From: Luteipulveratus mongoliensis
GTDB taxonomy: Bacteria; Actinomycetota; Actinomycetes; Actinomycetales; Dermatophilaceae
DNA: 64,000 bases
Assembly (NCBI RefSeq): GCF_001190945.1
Contig: NZ_CP011112.1
Span: 3,534,001-3,598,000, forward strand
Reading direction: 5' to 3'
The notes below the pieces were generated by a model. That model saw nothing but the letters and a program-made list of their open reading frames with translations, was not told the DNA's origin and did not search any database. Position 1 is the first letter of the stretch, and the number at the start of each line of letters is the position of its first letter. The position numbers and the translations under genes were made by a program. Positions 25,072 through 33,714 of the stretch are shown here, piece by piece.

Positions 25072-25974
25072 ATGGAGCTGCGACAGCTGGAGTATGTCGT
25101 CGCCGTCGCCGAGCACCTCCACTTCGGCCGCGCTGCCGAGTCGCTGCACATCGGACAACCCGCCGTCAGCCAGCAGATCCGCCGCCTCGAGCGCGAGCTC
25201 GGCGCCGAGCTGTTCGACCGGTCCGCGCGGACGGTACGGCTCACGGAGACCGGTCAGCGGTTCCTCCCGGAAGCACGCGCCGTTCTGGCCGCGGTGTCAC
25301 GTGCGACGGCGGTCGTGGCATCACGCGACGGGCGGCCGGTCCCGCTACGGCTCGGCACGAGCTCCGGGCTTGGTGGCCGGCTCGACTCGATCCTCAGTGA
25401 GCTGGAGAGCCAGTCGTCCCCAGTCGTGGTCGACCTCGTCAGCACGAGCACGCGCGCACGGCTGGAGCGAGTGCGCTCTGGGCAGCTCGACGCCGCGCTC
25501 GTACGCGGTCTGGATCGGGAGCGGCAACCTGACCTCGATGTTGAATCCGTCTGGAACGACTCGCTTCTCGCGGCACTTCCTGCTGATCACGTCACCGCCA
25601 ACTTGCCTGAGCCGGTCGCCCTGGCCGACCTTGCGTCGCTCCCTCTACGGCTCGTTGATCGGCGGCACAATCCTGCTCTGGTCGACCTGGTGCTCACCGC
25701 ATGTGGGGCGTCCGGTTTCGAGCCCGTCCGCCTGCCGCCCAGCGGCCACCTGACGGACACGCTCGCCGCGATCGGTGCCGGGTCGCCGTCGTGGACGGTC
25801 GTGTACGCCGCTCATGCACGTCTGCTGCGCGTCCCTCGGGTGGTCTTCCGGGAGGTCGATCCGCCGTTGGCGCTTCCGACTTCGGTGGTGACCAGGAGCG
25901 GTACGCCGTCCGGTCCAGTAGCCGCGCTGCTGCGCGCCTGCCATGCGGCGGCTCAGCTTGATCACCAGACGTGA
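25072..25974 (+). CDS. LysR-family transcriptional regulator
   Basis: A 300-residue LTTR with the N-terminal winged HTH (MELRQLEYVVAVAEHLHFGRAAESLHIGQPAVSQQIRRLE...) and the C-terminal effector-binding domain beginning about residue 90 (PLRLGTSSGLGG). LTTRs bind small ligands and usually regulate a neighbouring gene; here the best candidate is the downstream tautomerase gene, on the same strand about 100 bases away, an inference. It sits inside the respiratory block between qcrB and ctaF. The gap 25975-26075 shows no obvious operator. Confidence 0.88.
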   Translation: MELRQLEYVVAVAEHLHFGRAAESLHIGQPAVSQQIRRLERELGAELFDRSARTVRLTETGQRFLPEARAVLAAVSRATAVVASRDGRPVPLRLGTSSGLGGRLDSILSELESQSSPVVVDLVSTSTRARLERVRSGQLDAALVRGLDRERQPDLDVESVWNDSLLAALPADHVTANLPEPVALADLASLPLRLVDRRHNPALVDLVLTACGASGFEPVRLPPSGHLTDTLAAIGAGSPSWTVVYAAHARLLRVPRVVFREVDPPLALPTSVVTRSGTPSGPVAALLRACHAAAQLDHQT

Positions 25975-26075
25975 TCGCTGCGCGTCGTCAATGCGTCTTG
26001 GTCGGGCTACGACGCCGGTGTGCGATGGGTACTGCGGCAGAACGCCGCACATCCATTCGTCCGAGAAGGAGCATC

Positions 26076-26264
26076 ATGCCCATCGTCACCGTCCTGCAGG
26101 GCCCCCGCGACATCGAGAAGAAGCGAGCCCTGGTGAAGGGCGTCACCGAGGCATTCGTCGACAGTCTCGGCGTACCCCCGGAGTCTGTTCAGGTCTGGAT
26201 CCAGGAGACGCCGCCGGAGAACTGGGGAGCCGCCGGCACGCTCACTGCGGACCGTCCAGCCTGA
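26076..26264 (+). CDS. 4-oxalocrotonate tautomerase family enzyme
   Basis: A 62-residue tautomerase. After Met removal the N-terminus is Pro (MPIVTVLQGPRDIEKKRALVKGVTEAF), the catalytic base of the 4-OT superfamily. The short size fits a homohexameric 4-OT. The natural substrate is unknown. ATG 26076 is preceded by AAGGAG at good spacing, so the longer open frame (to 25971) is not used. It follows the LysR gene and precedes a bidirectional hairpin. Confidence 0.83.
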   Translation: MPIVTVLQGPRDIEKKRALVKGVTEAFVDSLGVPPESVQVWIQETPPENWGAAGTLTADRPA

Positions 26265-26273
26265 GTCCGCACA

Positions 26274-26343
26274 TGAGAAGACCCGGTCCTCTCGTCGTGA
26301 CCCATTGATCATCGGGTCCGGACGAGAAGACCGGGTCTTCTCA
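26274..26343. terminator. Bidirectional terminator between tautomerase and ctaF
   Basis: Long inverted repeat: TGAGAAGACCCGGT (from 26274) pairs with ACCGGGTCTTCTCA (ending 26343), with further pairing of CTCGTC and GACGAG inside. It lies between two convergent genes. Confidence 0.75.
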
Positions 26344-26358
26344 GTGCGACAGAAGGGA

Positions 26359-26760
26359 CTAAATCGCGTTTTCGCCGCGGAAGTACTCGAAGACCCAGCC
26401 GACGGCCGAGATCGCGAGCAGCGGCATCCCGAGGATGACCAGCCACCAACCGACCGCGAGTCCGAGGAAGACGATCGCACCGGACAGGCCGAGGAACAGC
26501 GGCCACCAGCTGTAGGGGCTGAAGAAGCCGTAGTCGCCCTCGATGTCGGAGATCAGCCCGTTCGGGTCGTCATCCGGTCGCGGTCCGAGCTTGCGCGCGG
26601 TCCAGGCGAGGAAGCCGCCGATCATGGCGCACAGGCCGGCGGTCAGGAAGAGGCCGACAGCACCGACCGGCTCCTTCCACTCCGTCCAGATGCCGTACCA
26701 GATCCCGACGCCCACGCAGAAGACGAACAGGATGGTGAAGAGCTTGTACTCGACCTTCAT
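26359..26760 (-). CDS. ctaF: Cytochrome c oxidase subunit IV, actinobacterial type
   Basis: A 133-residue membrane subunit of the aa3 oxidase found only in actinobacteria. It has four TM helices (starting [19 protein letters not shown], then [39 protein letters not shown] and the C-terminal helix) and the conserved [19 protein letters not shown] loop. The ATG overlaps the ctaD stop by four bases. It is the last gene of ctaC-ctaD-ctaF and ends next to the bidirectional terminator. Confidence 0.93.
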   Translation of the reverse strand: MKVEYKLFTILFVFCVGVGIWYGIWTEWKEPVGAVGLFLTAGLCAMIGGFLAWTARKLGPRPDDDPNGLISDIEGDYGFFSPYSWWPLFLGLSGAIVFLGLAVGWWLVILGMPLLAISAVGWVFEYFRGENAI

Positions 26761-28520
26761 CGGGTCTCCTCCGTCTCGGTCCCGCCCAGCGTCTGCGAGC
26801 CATGGTCGGCCGGACCGATCGCCTTCGCGAGAGCATCAGGCGCCGGCTGCACCGAGGTGATCGCCGCCTCCGGGTGATGGAGGTCGAAGGCCGGACGCTC
26901 CGAGCGGATCCGCGGGATCGAGTCGAAGTTGTGGCGCGGCGGCGGGCAGGACGTCGCCCACTCCAGGGAGCCGCCGTAGCCCCACGGGTCATCGGACTCG
27001 ACCATCGGCGCCGTACGCCAGGTCTTCCAGACGTTGTAGCTGAAGGGGATCATCGAGGCGCCCAGGAGGAACGCTCCCACGGTGGAGAGCTGGTTCATCC
27101 AGGTGAAGCCGTCCTCGGGCATGTAGTCGGCGTAGCGACGCGGCATACCGGCCACACCCAGCCAGTGCTGGATCAGGAAGGTCATGTGGAAGCCGATGAA
27201 CAGCATCCAGAAGTGGATCTTGCCGAGCCGCTCATCCAGCATGCGGCCGGTCAGCTTGGGCCACCAGAAGTACCACCCGGCGAACATCGCGAACACCACC
27301 GTGCCGAACACGACGTAGTGGAAGTGCGCCACCACGAAGTAGGAGTCGGTCAGGTGGAAGTCCAGCGCAGGACTGGCCAGGATGACACCGGTCAAGCCAC
27401 CGAACAGGAAGGTGACGATGAAGCCAAGAGCCCACAGCATGGGTGTCTCGAACGTCAACGACCCCTGCCACATCGTGCCGATCCAGTTGAAGAACTTCAT
27501 ACCGGTCGGGACGGCGATCAGCATCGTCATCACCGCGAAGAAGGGCAGGAGCACCTGACCCGTCGCGTACATGTGGTGCGCCCACACGCTGACGGACAAC
27601 GCGGCGATACCGATGAGGGCGAACACCATGGTCTTGTAGCCGAACAGTGGCTTACGTGAGAAGACCGGGATGACCTCGGAGATGATGCCGAAGAACGGCA
27701 GCGCGATGATGTAGACCTCGGGGTGACCGAAGAACCAGAACATGTGCTGCCACAGCATCGCTCCGCCGGTGGAGGCGTCGAACACATGCGCATTCATCAC
27801 GCGGTCGGCACCAAGGCCGAACAGCGCCGCAGCCAGCACCGGGAAGACGATGATCGCAAGCAGTGCCGTGACCAGCACCGTCCAGGTGAACAGCGGCATC
27901 CGGAACATCGTCATGCCGGGTGCGCGCATGCAGATGATGGTCGTGATGAAGTTGACCGAGCCGAGGATCGTGCCGAAGCCGGCCAGGGCCAGACCGAAGA
28001 CCCAGAGATTGCCGCCGAGCCCTGGACTGTAGGTCGTATCGGACAGCGGTGAGTAGGCGAACCAGCCGAACGCGGCCGCACCCTGCGGCGTGATGAAGCC
28101 GGCCGAGGCGATCAGGCCGCCGAAGAGGTAGAGCCAGTACGCGAACATGTTCAGCCGCGGGAACGCCACGTCGGGCGCACCGATCTGCAGCGGCATGATC
28201 GCGTTGGCGAATCCGGCGAACAGCGGTGTCGCGAACAGCAGCAGCATGATCGTGCCGTGCATCGTGAACAGCTGGTTGAACTGTTCCTTGTCATCGACCA
28301 CCTGCAGACCGGGGTCGAACAGCTCGGCGCGGATCAGCAGCGCGAGCACACCACCGAACAGGAAGAACAGGAACGAGGTGATGAAGTAGAGGTTGCCGAT
28401 GACCTTGTGGTCGGTGGTGGTCATCCACTTGACGACCGTCTGGCCAGGGCGACGAACGGGCTGCGGCCGCGCCGGGAGGTCACCGGGAGTGCCGGGCCTC
28501 GGGGTGACGATGGTGGCCAT
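26757..28520 (-). CDS. ctaD: Cytochrome c oxidase subunit I
   Basis: Catalytic subunit of the aa3 oxidase, holding heme a and the heme a3-CuB centre. The 587-residue protein has about twelve TM helices. Visible motifs: low-spin heme ligand region [11 protein letters not shown], the CuB ligand region [18 protein letters not shown] (His-Tyr cross-link HPEVY), [11 protein letters not shown] (His pair) and [12 protein letters not shown] near helix X. A C-terminal hydrophilic tail of about 70 residues contains the [13 protein letters not shown] motif usual in actinobacterial CtaD. It starts one base before the ctaC stop ends (TAATG). Confidence 0.95.
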   Translation of the reverse strand: MATIVTPRPGTPGDLPARPQPVRRPGQTVVKWMTTTDHKVIGNLYFITSFLFFLFGGVLALLIRAELFDPGLQVVDDKEQFNQLFTMHGTIMLLLFATPLFAGFANAIMPLQIGAPDVAFPRLNMFAYWLYLFGGLIASAGFITPQGAAAFGWFAYSPLSDTTYSPGLGGNLWVFGLALAGFGTILGSVNFITTIICMRAPGMTMFRMPLFTWTVLVTALLAIIVFPVLAAALFGLGADRVMNAHVFDASTGGAMLWQHMFWFFGHPEVYIIALPFFGIISEVIPVFSRKPLFGYKTMVFALIGIAALSVSVWAHHMYATGQVLLPFFAVMTMLIAVPTGMKFFNWIGTMWQGSLTFETPMLWALGFIVTFLFGGLTGVILASPALDFHLTDSYFVVAHFHYVVFGTVVFAMFAGWYFWWPKLTGRMLDERLGKIHFWMLFIGFHMTFLIQHWLGVAGMPRRYADYMPEDGFTWMNQLSTVGAFLLGASMIPFSYNVWKTWRTAPMVESDDPWGYGGSLEWATSCPPPRHNFDSIPRIRSERPAFDLHHPEAAITSVQPAPDALAKAIGPADHGSQTLGGTETEETR

Positions 28521-29428
28521 TACTTCTTGCCCTCCTCGACGATGCTGGACTGGTCGACACCCGGCGGCAGGAACTGCTGCTCACCCGGAACCAGCTCGGA
28601 GCGGTTCAGGCGGTTGCTCAGGAAGCCCGTCTGACCACGCGCCTTGAGCGAGGCGACGTGCTGCTGATATTCCGCCTGCGGCACGACCTTGACCTGGAAC
28701 AGCATCTCGCTGTGGTACGCACCGCACAGCTCGGCGCACTTGCCCTGGAAGGTGCCTGTCTCGGTCGGGACGACCTGGAACTTGTTGACCCGGCCCGGCA
28801 TCATGTCGAGCTTCTGGAGGAACTGCGGCACCCAGAACGAGTGGATGACATCGCGTGCGGTCAGCACGAACTCCACGCGCTGGTTGACCGGCAGGTAGAG
28901 CGTGATCAGCCCCTTCTCGGCGCCGCGCTTGCCCGTCAGGTGGGCCTGCGTGCCGCTGTCGTAGACGCCGGCCTCGACGTAGTTGAAGTCCCAGCTCCAT
29001 TGCTTACCAACGACATTGATCGTGACGTCGGGCTTCTTGGAGGTGTCAAGCAGAGTGTTGTCGAGCTCGACCGTCTTGCCGAACAGCACCGCGACCATGA
29101 AGACCGGCACCACGGTGTAGAGGATCTCGATCGGCACGTTGTACTGCATCTGCGGCGGCAGACCGACATCGGTCTTGCGGCGGCGGTAGCGCACGACGCA
29201 CCAGAACGTCAGACCCCACACGAACACGCCCACGCCGAGGGCCCACAGCCAGGTGGTGTTCCAGAAAGTCGTGAACTCTTCCGAGTGAGACGTCACGCCC
29301 TTGGGGAGGAAACCTCGTTCTACGAGATCACTGCACCCAGTGAGCGACATCATCAGCAGTCCAGCGAGACCAGCCGCGGCCAATCGGCGACGGCGCGCCG
29401 AAGCGGGTGGATCAAGGGGCCGGCGCAC
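28520..29428 (-). CDS. ctaC: Cytochrome c oxidase subunit II lipoprotein
   Basis: Binds the CuA centre that receives electrons from QcrC. The 302-residue protein has a signal sequence ending in lipobox LMMSLTGC, two TM helices (about 55-75 and 95-115) and a cupredoxin domain with the CuA motif [12 protein letters not shown] and [11 protein letters not shown] 29428 is preferred to the upstream GTG 29461 because GGAAGGTAGG precedes it at proper spacing and the signal peptide then has a short basic start. First gene of the operon ctaC-ctaD-ctaF. Confidence 0.93.
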   Translation of the reverse strand: MRRPLDPPASARRRRLAAAGLAGLLMMSLTGCSDLVERGFLPKGVTSHSEEFTTFWNTTWLWALGVGVFVWGLTFWCVVRYRRRKTDVGLPPQMQYNVPIEILYTVVPVFMVAVLFGKTVELDNTLLDTSKKPDVTINVVGKQWSWDFNYVEAGVYDSGTQAHLTGKRGAEKGLITLYLPVNQRVEFVLTARDVIHSFWVPQFLQKLDMMPGRVNKFQVVPTETGTFQGKCAELCGAYHSEMLFQVKVVPQAEYQQHVASLKARGQTGFLSNRLNRSELVPGEQQFLPPGVDQSSIVEEGKK

Positions 29429-29508
29429 GTGACCTACCTTCCGCAGTTCCGTTGAGGGCACAGGGGAACCCTACCGGAGGTAGTAGTCGTTACGCGGTTG
29501 GGCTCGAC

Positions 29509-30186
29509 CTACGCCCCGAACGCGTCGGGCGGCCCCAGTTCGAGGGCCTCCGAGAGCGCCGTGAGGTACGCCGTTCTGCTGATCTCGCGGACGCCCAGGG
29601 TGGCCAGATGTGGGGTCCGCCACTGCACGTCGATGACCCTTCGAGGGTCTCCGTCGGCGTACACGAGGCGGTCCAGCGCGAGCACCGCAGCCTTCGAGGC
29701 ATCGGTCGCGTGGTGGAACATCGACTCCCCCGCGAACAGGCCCCCGACCGCCATCCCGTAGAGCCCGCCGACCAGGTCCTCGCCCTCCCAGACCTCGATG
29801 GAGTGTGCCCAGCCCAGGTCGTGCAGGCGGCGGTATGCCGTCCGGATGTCATCGGTGATCCAGCGTCCGCTGCGCGAGGGGTCGGCGCAGCCGTCGAGAA
29901 CCGCATCGAACTCGGCGTCCACGGTGACGTGGAACCGCCGCATGGACCGCCGCAGCGACCGACTCACGTGCAGGTCGCCGTGGAGCAGCACGCCGCGGCG
30001 TACGGGACCCCACCAGCCGATCGGCGCCCGACCGTGGGTGCCCAGACCCATCGGGAAAAGACCCAGCCGGTACGCCGACAGGATGGTGCCGGGCTCCAGG
30101 TCGGCGCCGACCGCGACCAAGTCGTCAGCGACGTCCATCCGCGCCGAAGCCAGGTCCCAGGACGTGGCCGGTGGCTCGATCGGCAT
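29509..30186 (-). CDS. aat: Leucyl/phenylalanyl-tRNA-protein transferase
   Basis: Adds Leu or Phe to the N-terminus of proteins with N-terminal Arg or Lys, marking them for ClpS-ClpAP degradation (the N-degron pathway). The 225-residue product has family signatures GLFPMGLG, WWGPVRRGVL, GLYGMAVGGLFAGESMFH and the C-terminal DVQWRTPHLATLGV. It follows adoK with a 24-base gap on the same strand. Gap to ctaC (29429-29508) holds nothing recognised. Confidence 0.93.
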   Translation of the reverse strand: MPIEPPATSWDLASARMDVADDLVAVGADLEPGTILSAYRLGLFPMGLGTHGRAPIGWWGPVRRGVLLHGDLHVSRSLRRSMRRFHVTVDAEFDAVLDGCADPSRSGRWITDDIRTAYRRLHDLGWAHSIEVWEGEDLVGGLYGMAVGGLFAGESMFHHATDASKAAVLALDRLVYADGDPRRVIDVQWRTPHLATLGVREISRTAYLTALSEALELGPPDAFGA

Positions 30187-30210
30187 GGCGGTGGACGGAC
30201 GGCCCTGGCG

Positions 30211-31188
30211 TCAGGGGTTCAGGTGCGCCGCGACGTCGGTGGCGCTGTCCTCGCCGTACGCCGCCTTGAGCCGGTCGACGAAGTGCGCGGCACGCAGGTC
30301 GTACTCCTGGGTGCCGACCGTCTCCACGACGTACGCCGCCAGGGTCGAGCCGACCTGCGCGCAGCGCTCGGGCTCCAGCCCCCAGGACAGCGCGGCGAGG
30401 AACCCGGCGCGGAAGGCGTCACCGACACCCGTGGGCTCGACAGCCGTGACCTGTCCCGCGACCGGGACCTCGATCGGCTTCTCGCCCTTGCGGAGGATGA
30501 CGGCTCCGTCCTTGCCCTTGGTGATGACTCGGGTGCCGACACGGTCGAGGATCTCCTCGCCGCTCCAGCCGGTCTTCTGCTCGGTGAGGTGCGCCTCGTA
30601 CTCGTTGGTGAACAGCCACTCCGCGCCCTCGATGAGGTCGCGGATGAACGGCCCGTCCGCGAACGCCAGCTGCTGCGACGGGTCGGCGATGAACGGGATC
30701 TTGCGGGTGCGGCACTCCTGGGTGTGCCGGCGCATGCCTTCGGGGTCGTTGGCGCCGACCAGGACGAGGTCGAGCGAGCCGACGCGCTGGACGATCGGCG
30801 CGAGCTCGATCTCGCGGGCCTCCGCCATCGCACCGGCGTAGAACGTGGCGATCTGGGCCTGGTCATCGTCGGTCGTGCAGACGAAACGCGCGGTGTGCTT
30901 GGTCTCGGACACGTGCACGGAGTCGCAGTCGACCCCGTGCCGCTCCAGCCAGGACCGGTAGTCGACGAAGTCCTCGCCGACCGCACCGACCAGGACGGGG
31001 CGCAGGCCGAGGTTGGCCATGCCGAACGCGATGTTGGCGGCCACTCCCCCTCGGCGTACCTGCAGCTCGTCGGCCAGGAAGGACAGTGAGATCTTGTCCA
31101 GCTGCTCGACGACCAGGGAGTCGGCGAACCGCCCCGAGAAGGTCATCAGGTGGTCGGTCGCGATAGATCCGGTGATGGCGATATTCAC
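30211..31188 (-). CDS. adoK: PfkB-family carbohydrate kinase, adenosine kinase type
   Basis: Ribokinase-fold kinase equivalent to M. tuberculosis AdoK (Rv2202c) by length (325 versus about 324) and gene order. N-terminus GSIATDHLMTF; ATP/anion-hole motif PTGVGDAFRAGF with the catalytic Asp. The activity as adenosine kinase is from the homologue; other sugar kinases of the family cannot be excluded. GTG 31188 has a leaderless -10 box six bases upstream. Downstream aat is probably co-transcribed. Confidence 0.85.
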   Translation of the reverse strand: MNIAITGSIATDHLMTFSGRFADSLVVEQLDKISLSFLADELQVRRGGVAANIAFGMANLGLRPVLVGAVGEDFVDYRSWLERHGVDCDSVHVSETKHTARFVCTTDDDQAQIATFYAGAMAEAREIELAPIVQRVGSLDLVLVGANDPEGMRRHTQECRTRKIPFIADPSQQLAFADGPFIRDLIEGAEWLFTNEYEAHLTEQKTGWSGEEILDRVGTRVITKGKDGAVILRKGEKPIEVPVAGQVTAVEPTGVGDAFRAGFLAALSWGLEPERCAQVGSTLAAYVVETVGTQEYDLRAAHFVDRLKAAYGEDSATDVAAHLNP

Positions 31189-31194
31189 GCGGCG

Positions 31195-31200
31195 ACCCTA
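31195..31200 (-). promoter_or_regulatory. Leaderless -10 box for adoK
   Basis: Minus-strand TAGGGT lies six bases before GTG 31188. Confidence 0.55.
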
Positions 31201-31227
31201 CCTTCGTCCGTGGGCCGAGAATGACGA

Positions 31228-31256
31228 ACCGCCGGTCCCCTGTGGGAACCGGCGGT
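31228..31256 (-). terminator. Hairpin after erpA
   Basis: Arms 31228-31236 and 31248-31256 (ACCGCCGGT) pair perfectly, extended by CCC/GGG after one mismatch. It lies between the erpA stop and the adoK promoter. Confidence 0.6.
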
Positions 31257-31352
31257 CATCGGAAGACTCGGGACCGCTCAGCCGCTGTGACTTCCCGGGC
31301 TGAACTCCTCCTCCGCGCCGATCCACTTCGTGTCTCGGCTCGGCATCGTCTT

Positions 31353-31718
31353 TCAGCCGAAGCTGTCACCACACGCGCAGCTGCTGCCCGCGTTGGGGTT
31401 GTCGATGGTGAAGCCCTGCTTCTCGATCGTGTCGGCGAAGTCGATCGTCGCGCCCTCGAGGTAGGGCGAGCTCATCCGGTCGACGACGACCTCGACACCG
31501 CCGAAGTCACGGACCAGGTCACCGTCGAGCGAGCGCTCGTCGAAGTAGAGCTGATAGACCAGGCCGGAGCAGCCACCGGGCTGCACACCGACGCGCAGGC
31601 GCAGGTCATCGCGGCCTTCCTGCTCCAGCAGGCTCTTGACCTTGCCAGCGGCGACCTCGGTCAGCTCGACGCCGTGAGTCTTCTCCGCCGTGTCAGCGGT
31701 CGTGGTCTCCACGCTCAT
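31353..31718 (-). CDS. erpA: Iron-sulfur cluster insertion protein, A-type carrier
   Basis: A-type carrier of 121 residues that delivers Fe-S clusters to apoproteins. The three ligand cysteines are present: GGCSG and the C-terminal SSCACG. DFADTIEKQGFTIDNPN is the family signature. ATG 31718 is selected since GAAGGG lies about eight bases upstream and the extension to 31742 is not family-like. Corresponds to Rv2204c; it may serve the Rieske protein made nearby, which is inference. The upstream gap (31719-31833) holds an AT-richer stretch near 31805-31815 that could contain its promoter, not resolved. Confidence 0.88.
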   Translation of the reverse strand: MSVETTTADTAEKTHGVELTEVAAGKVKSLLEQEGRDDLRLRVGVQPGGCSGLVYQLYFDERSLDGDLVRDFGGVEVVVDRMSSPYLEGATIDFADTIEKQGFTIDNPNAGSSCACGDSFG

Positions 31719-31833
31719 CGTGTTAGCCCTTCGTTCGTGCATCGTGGCCCGGAGGCTCCCGTCTCAGGGTCCAACCAGGCAGGCCCGGGACATGTTCCCG
31801 ATGTATTCAATGTACCTGGCCAAACCTCCTGGC

Positions 31834-32898
31834 CTAGGCAGGCGTCCAGGTGCCCGCGACACGCCGCACCAGCGAGGCCAGCCGGACCTCGGGTTCCTGG
31901 CCGGTGCGCCGGTCCGGACCTCGGCGGCCCGGGTCGATGACGCTGTATGTCCCCGCGATCCCCAGGGACATGGCCTCCCGCCGACCGACCTGCTGCTCGT
32001 GAGCCAGCACGACGACCGGTTTGGCGGCCGCCGCGGCGCTCCTGCTCACCCGTGCCAGCACGCTGTGCTCCAGGCTGCGCCAGTCGAAGACCGTCTCGCC
32101 GGTGACCACCAGGTCGGCGGCGGCGATCGCCTCCTCGAGCCCGTTGACCTCGGCGACCACGTCAGGCGCCTCGCGGAGCCGGCCGCCGAGCAGGAGCAGG
32201 CCGTACGCGAGTCCACCGCCCGCGCCGGCGCCCGGCTCGCGATCGAGCCGGCGCTCGTTGCCGGTCAGCAGGTCCCGGGCTGCGGGGACCACGCGACGCG
32301 CACGGTCGACGTACGCACCCATCGCCTGCTCGCGGGCCTGCGCCTCCTGCGCGTCGAGGCCCGCCGAGGCCGCGGCTCCGTGGAAGCCGAGCAGTGGCAG
32401 GTTGTCGTCGACGGCGGCCGTGATGCGGACGTCGCGAAGTCGATCGCGCAGCTCGTCGAGCCAGGTCAGGTCGTCGGCCGGCGCGTCCCCATCGACCAGC
32501 GCCTGGAGCATTCCGAGGCCCCCGTCGAGGCAGGTCACGTCGCCGACGCCGACGACGAGATCGGTGACGCCGTCCGCAACGAGGCCGGCGAGCACCTGGC
32601 CGAGGGCGTACGACGACCGGTCCTCTCGGCGTACGGCGAGCACCTGAGCGGCTTCGACGTAGACCCGGCCGTCGGCGTCGCGGACGACGGTGACGGGTTC
32701 GTCGTCGTGGACCACGAGTCGCTGCTCCGCGGAGGGCACCGCGCCGACTGCTGACACGAAGCCGCCGCCACCGGCCGACATCGGCCGCGTGGTCAACGTC
32801 ACGTGCGGTGACCTGTCCGTCCATGCGCCCCCGATCACCTGGGTGGCGCGAACCGGGTCGAGATCGCCGATCGACGTGGTGGCGACAAGGACCTTCAT
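31834..32898 (-). CDS. glxK: Glycerate kinase, GlxK family
   Basis: Phosphorylates glycerate in the GlxK/GarK family. The 354-residue protein retains GAGAGGGLAYGL near residue 240, the ADLVVTGET segment and the C-terminal region, but VTGEGSLDxQ is altered to VTGETVFDWRSL, so it is a diverged member. Matches Rv2205c in gene order. The substrate is assigned by homology only. ATG 32898 gives MKVLVATTSIGDL, equal to family starts. It follows the M50-like gene at a 16-base gap on the same strand. Confidence 0.75.
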   Translation of the reverse strand: MKVLVATTSIGDLDPVRATQVIGGAWTDRSPHVTLTTRPMSAGGGGFVSAVGAVPSAEQRLVVHDDEPVTVVRDADGRVYVEAAQVLAVRREDRSSYALGQVLAGLVADGVTDLVVGVGDVTCLDGGLGMLQALVDGDAPADDLTWLDELRDRLRDVRITAAVDDNLPLLGFHGAAASAGLDAQEAQAREQAMGAYVDRARRVVPAARDLLTGNERRLDREPGAGAGGGLAYGLLLLGGRLREAPDVVAEVNGLEEAIAAADLVVTGETVFDWRSLEHSVLARVSRSAAAAAKPVVVLAHEQQVGRREAMSLGIAGTYSVIDPGRRGPDRRTGQEPEVRLASLVRRVAGTWTPA

Positions 32899-32914
32899 GC
32901 GCGAGAGTCACCCA

Positions 32915-33619
32915 TCAGGTCAGCCGCCCGAGCATCATCAGCGCGCCGAGCACGAGGCAGCCGAGCGTCACGGTCATGAAGAGGATGACCCAACCCATGC
33001 CGGGAAGGAAGGTCAGCCGGCCGAGCTGGTCGGCGTCGGAGTCGTAACCCAGGCCGCGTCGGCGCGAGCGCTGCAGGTCGACAACGGCCCACGGTGAAGC
33101 CAGCAGAAGGAACCACATCAGCAGGTAGCCGAACGCGGTCTGGCCCTCACCCGGCATCCACCACGTCACGCCGAACAGGAGGGCGCCGGCCACCAGCATC
33201 ACGCCGAGCCCGAACCAGTTGCGGATCTGCAGCAGGAGCAGCACCAGGATCACCAGCAGGATCCAGAGCAGGGCGACGGAGTATCCGCGGCCGAGCACGA
33301 AGGCTCCGAGCAGACCGAGCAGCGCCGGACCGACGTAGCCCGCCGCCAGCGTTGCCACGAGACCACGCCCGCGGGCCAGACCACGCGTCACGGTGAGGCC
33401 CGAGGTGTCCCGGTGCAGGCGTACGCCGTGCAGCGACCGACCGCACAACAGGGCGACGAAGGCGTGGGAGCCCTCGTGCGCGATGGTCACCGCTTGGCGG
33501 GTGTATCGCCAGGCGGCGGGCCACGCGACCAGTCCGATGGCGAGCACGCCCATGAGCTCGATCACCCCGCGCGCCGGCAGCGGTTGCACTGTCGTGATGC
33601 GGTCCCAGATCTCGCCCAT
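32915..33619 (-). CDS. M50B-like membrane metalloprotease
   Basis: A 234-residue multi-pass membrane protein with HEGSHA in the first third (AVTIAHEGSHAFVALLCGRSL), the HExxH zinc motif of site-2-type M50 proteases, followed by several TM helices (LLGLLGAFVLGRG, ALLWILLVILVLLLLQI and others). A second metal ligand (D/N-DG of M50) is not clear; an Asp occurs late in the protein (SDADQ). It may be an active intramembrane protease or a related membrane protein. ATG 33619 gives MGEIWDRITT; the frame is open upstream but not convincing. It is divergent from a MarP-like protease. Confidence 0.75.
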   Translation of the reverse strand: MGEIWDRITTVQPLPARGVIELMGVLAIGLVAWPAAWRYTRQAVTIAHEGSHAFVALLCGRSLHGVRLHRDTSGLTVTRGLARGRGLVATLAAGYVGPALLGLLGAFVLGRGYSVALLWILLVILVLLLLQIRNWFGLGVMLVAGALLFGVTWWMPGEGQTAFGYLLMWFLLLASPWAVVDLQRSRRRGLGYDSDADQLGRLTFLPGMGWVILFMTVTLGCLVLGALMMLGRLT

Positions 33620-33714
33620 GGCGCCGGATCGTTGCACGCCACCCTGTGCCGTGGCTCGGCGGCATGCCGGAGACCTCCCAGGGTGGGTCTGGGCACCTCC
33701 CAGGAACAGCACGC

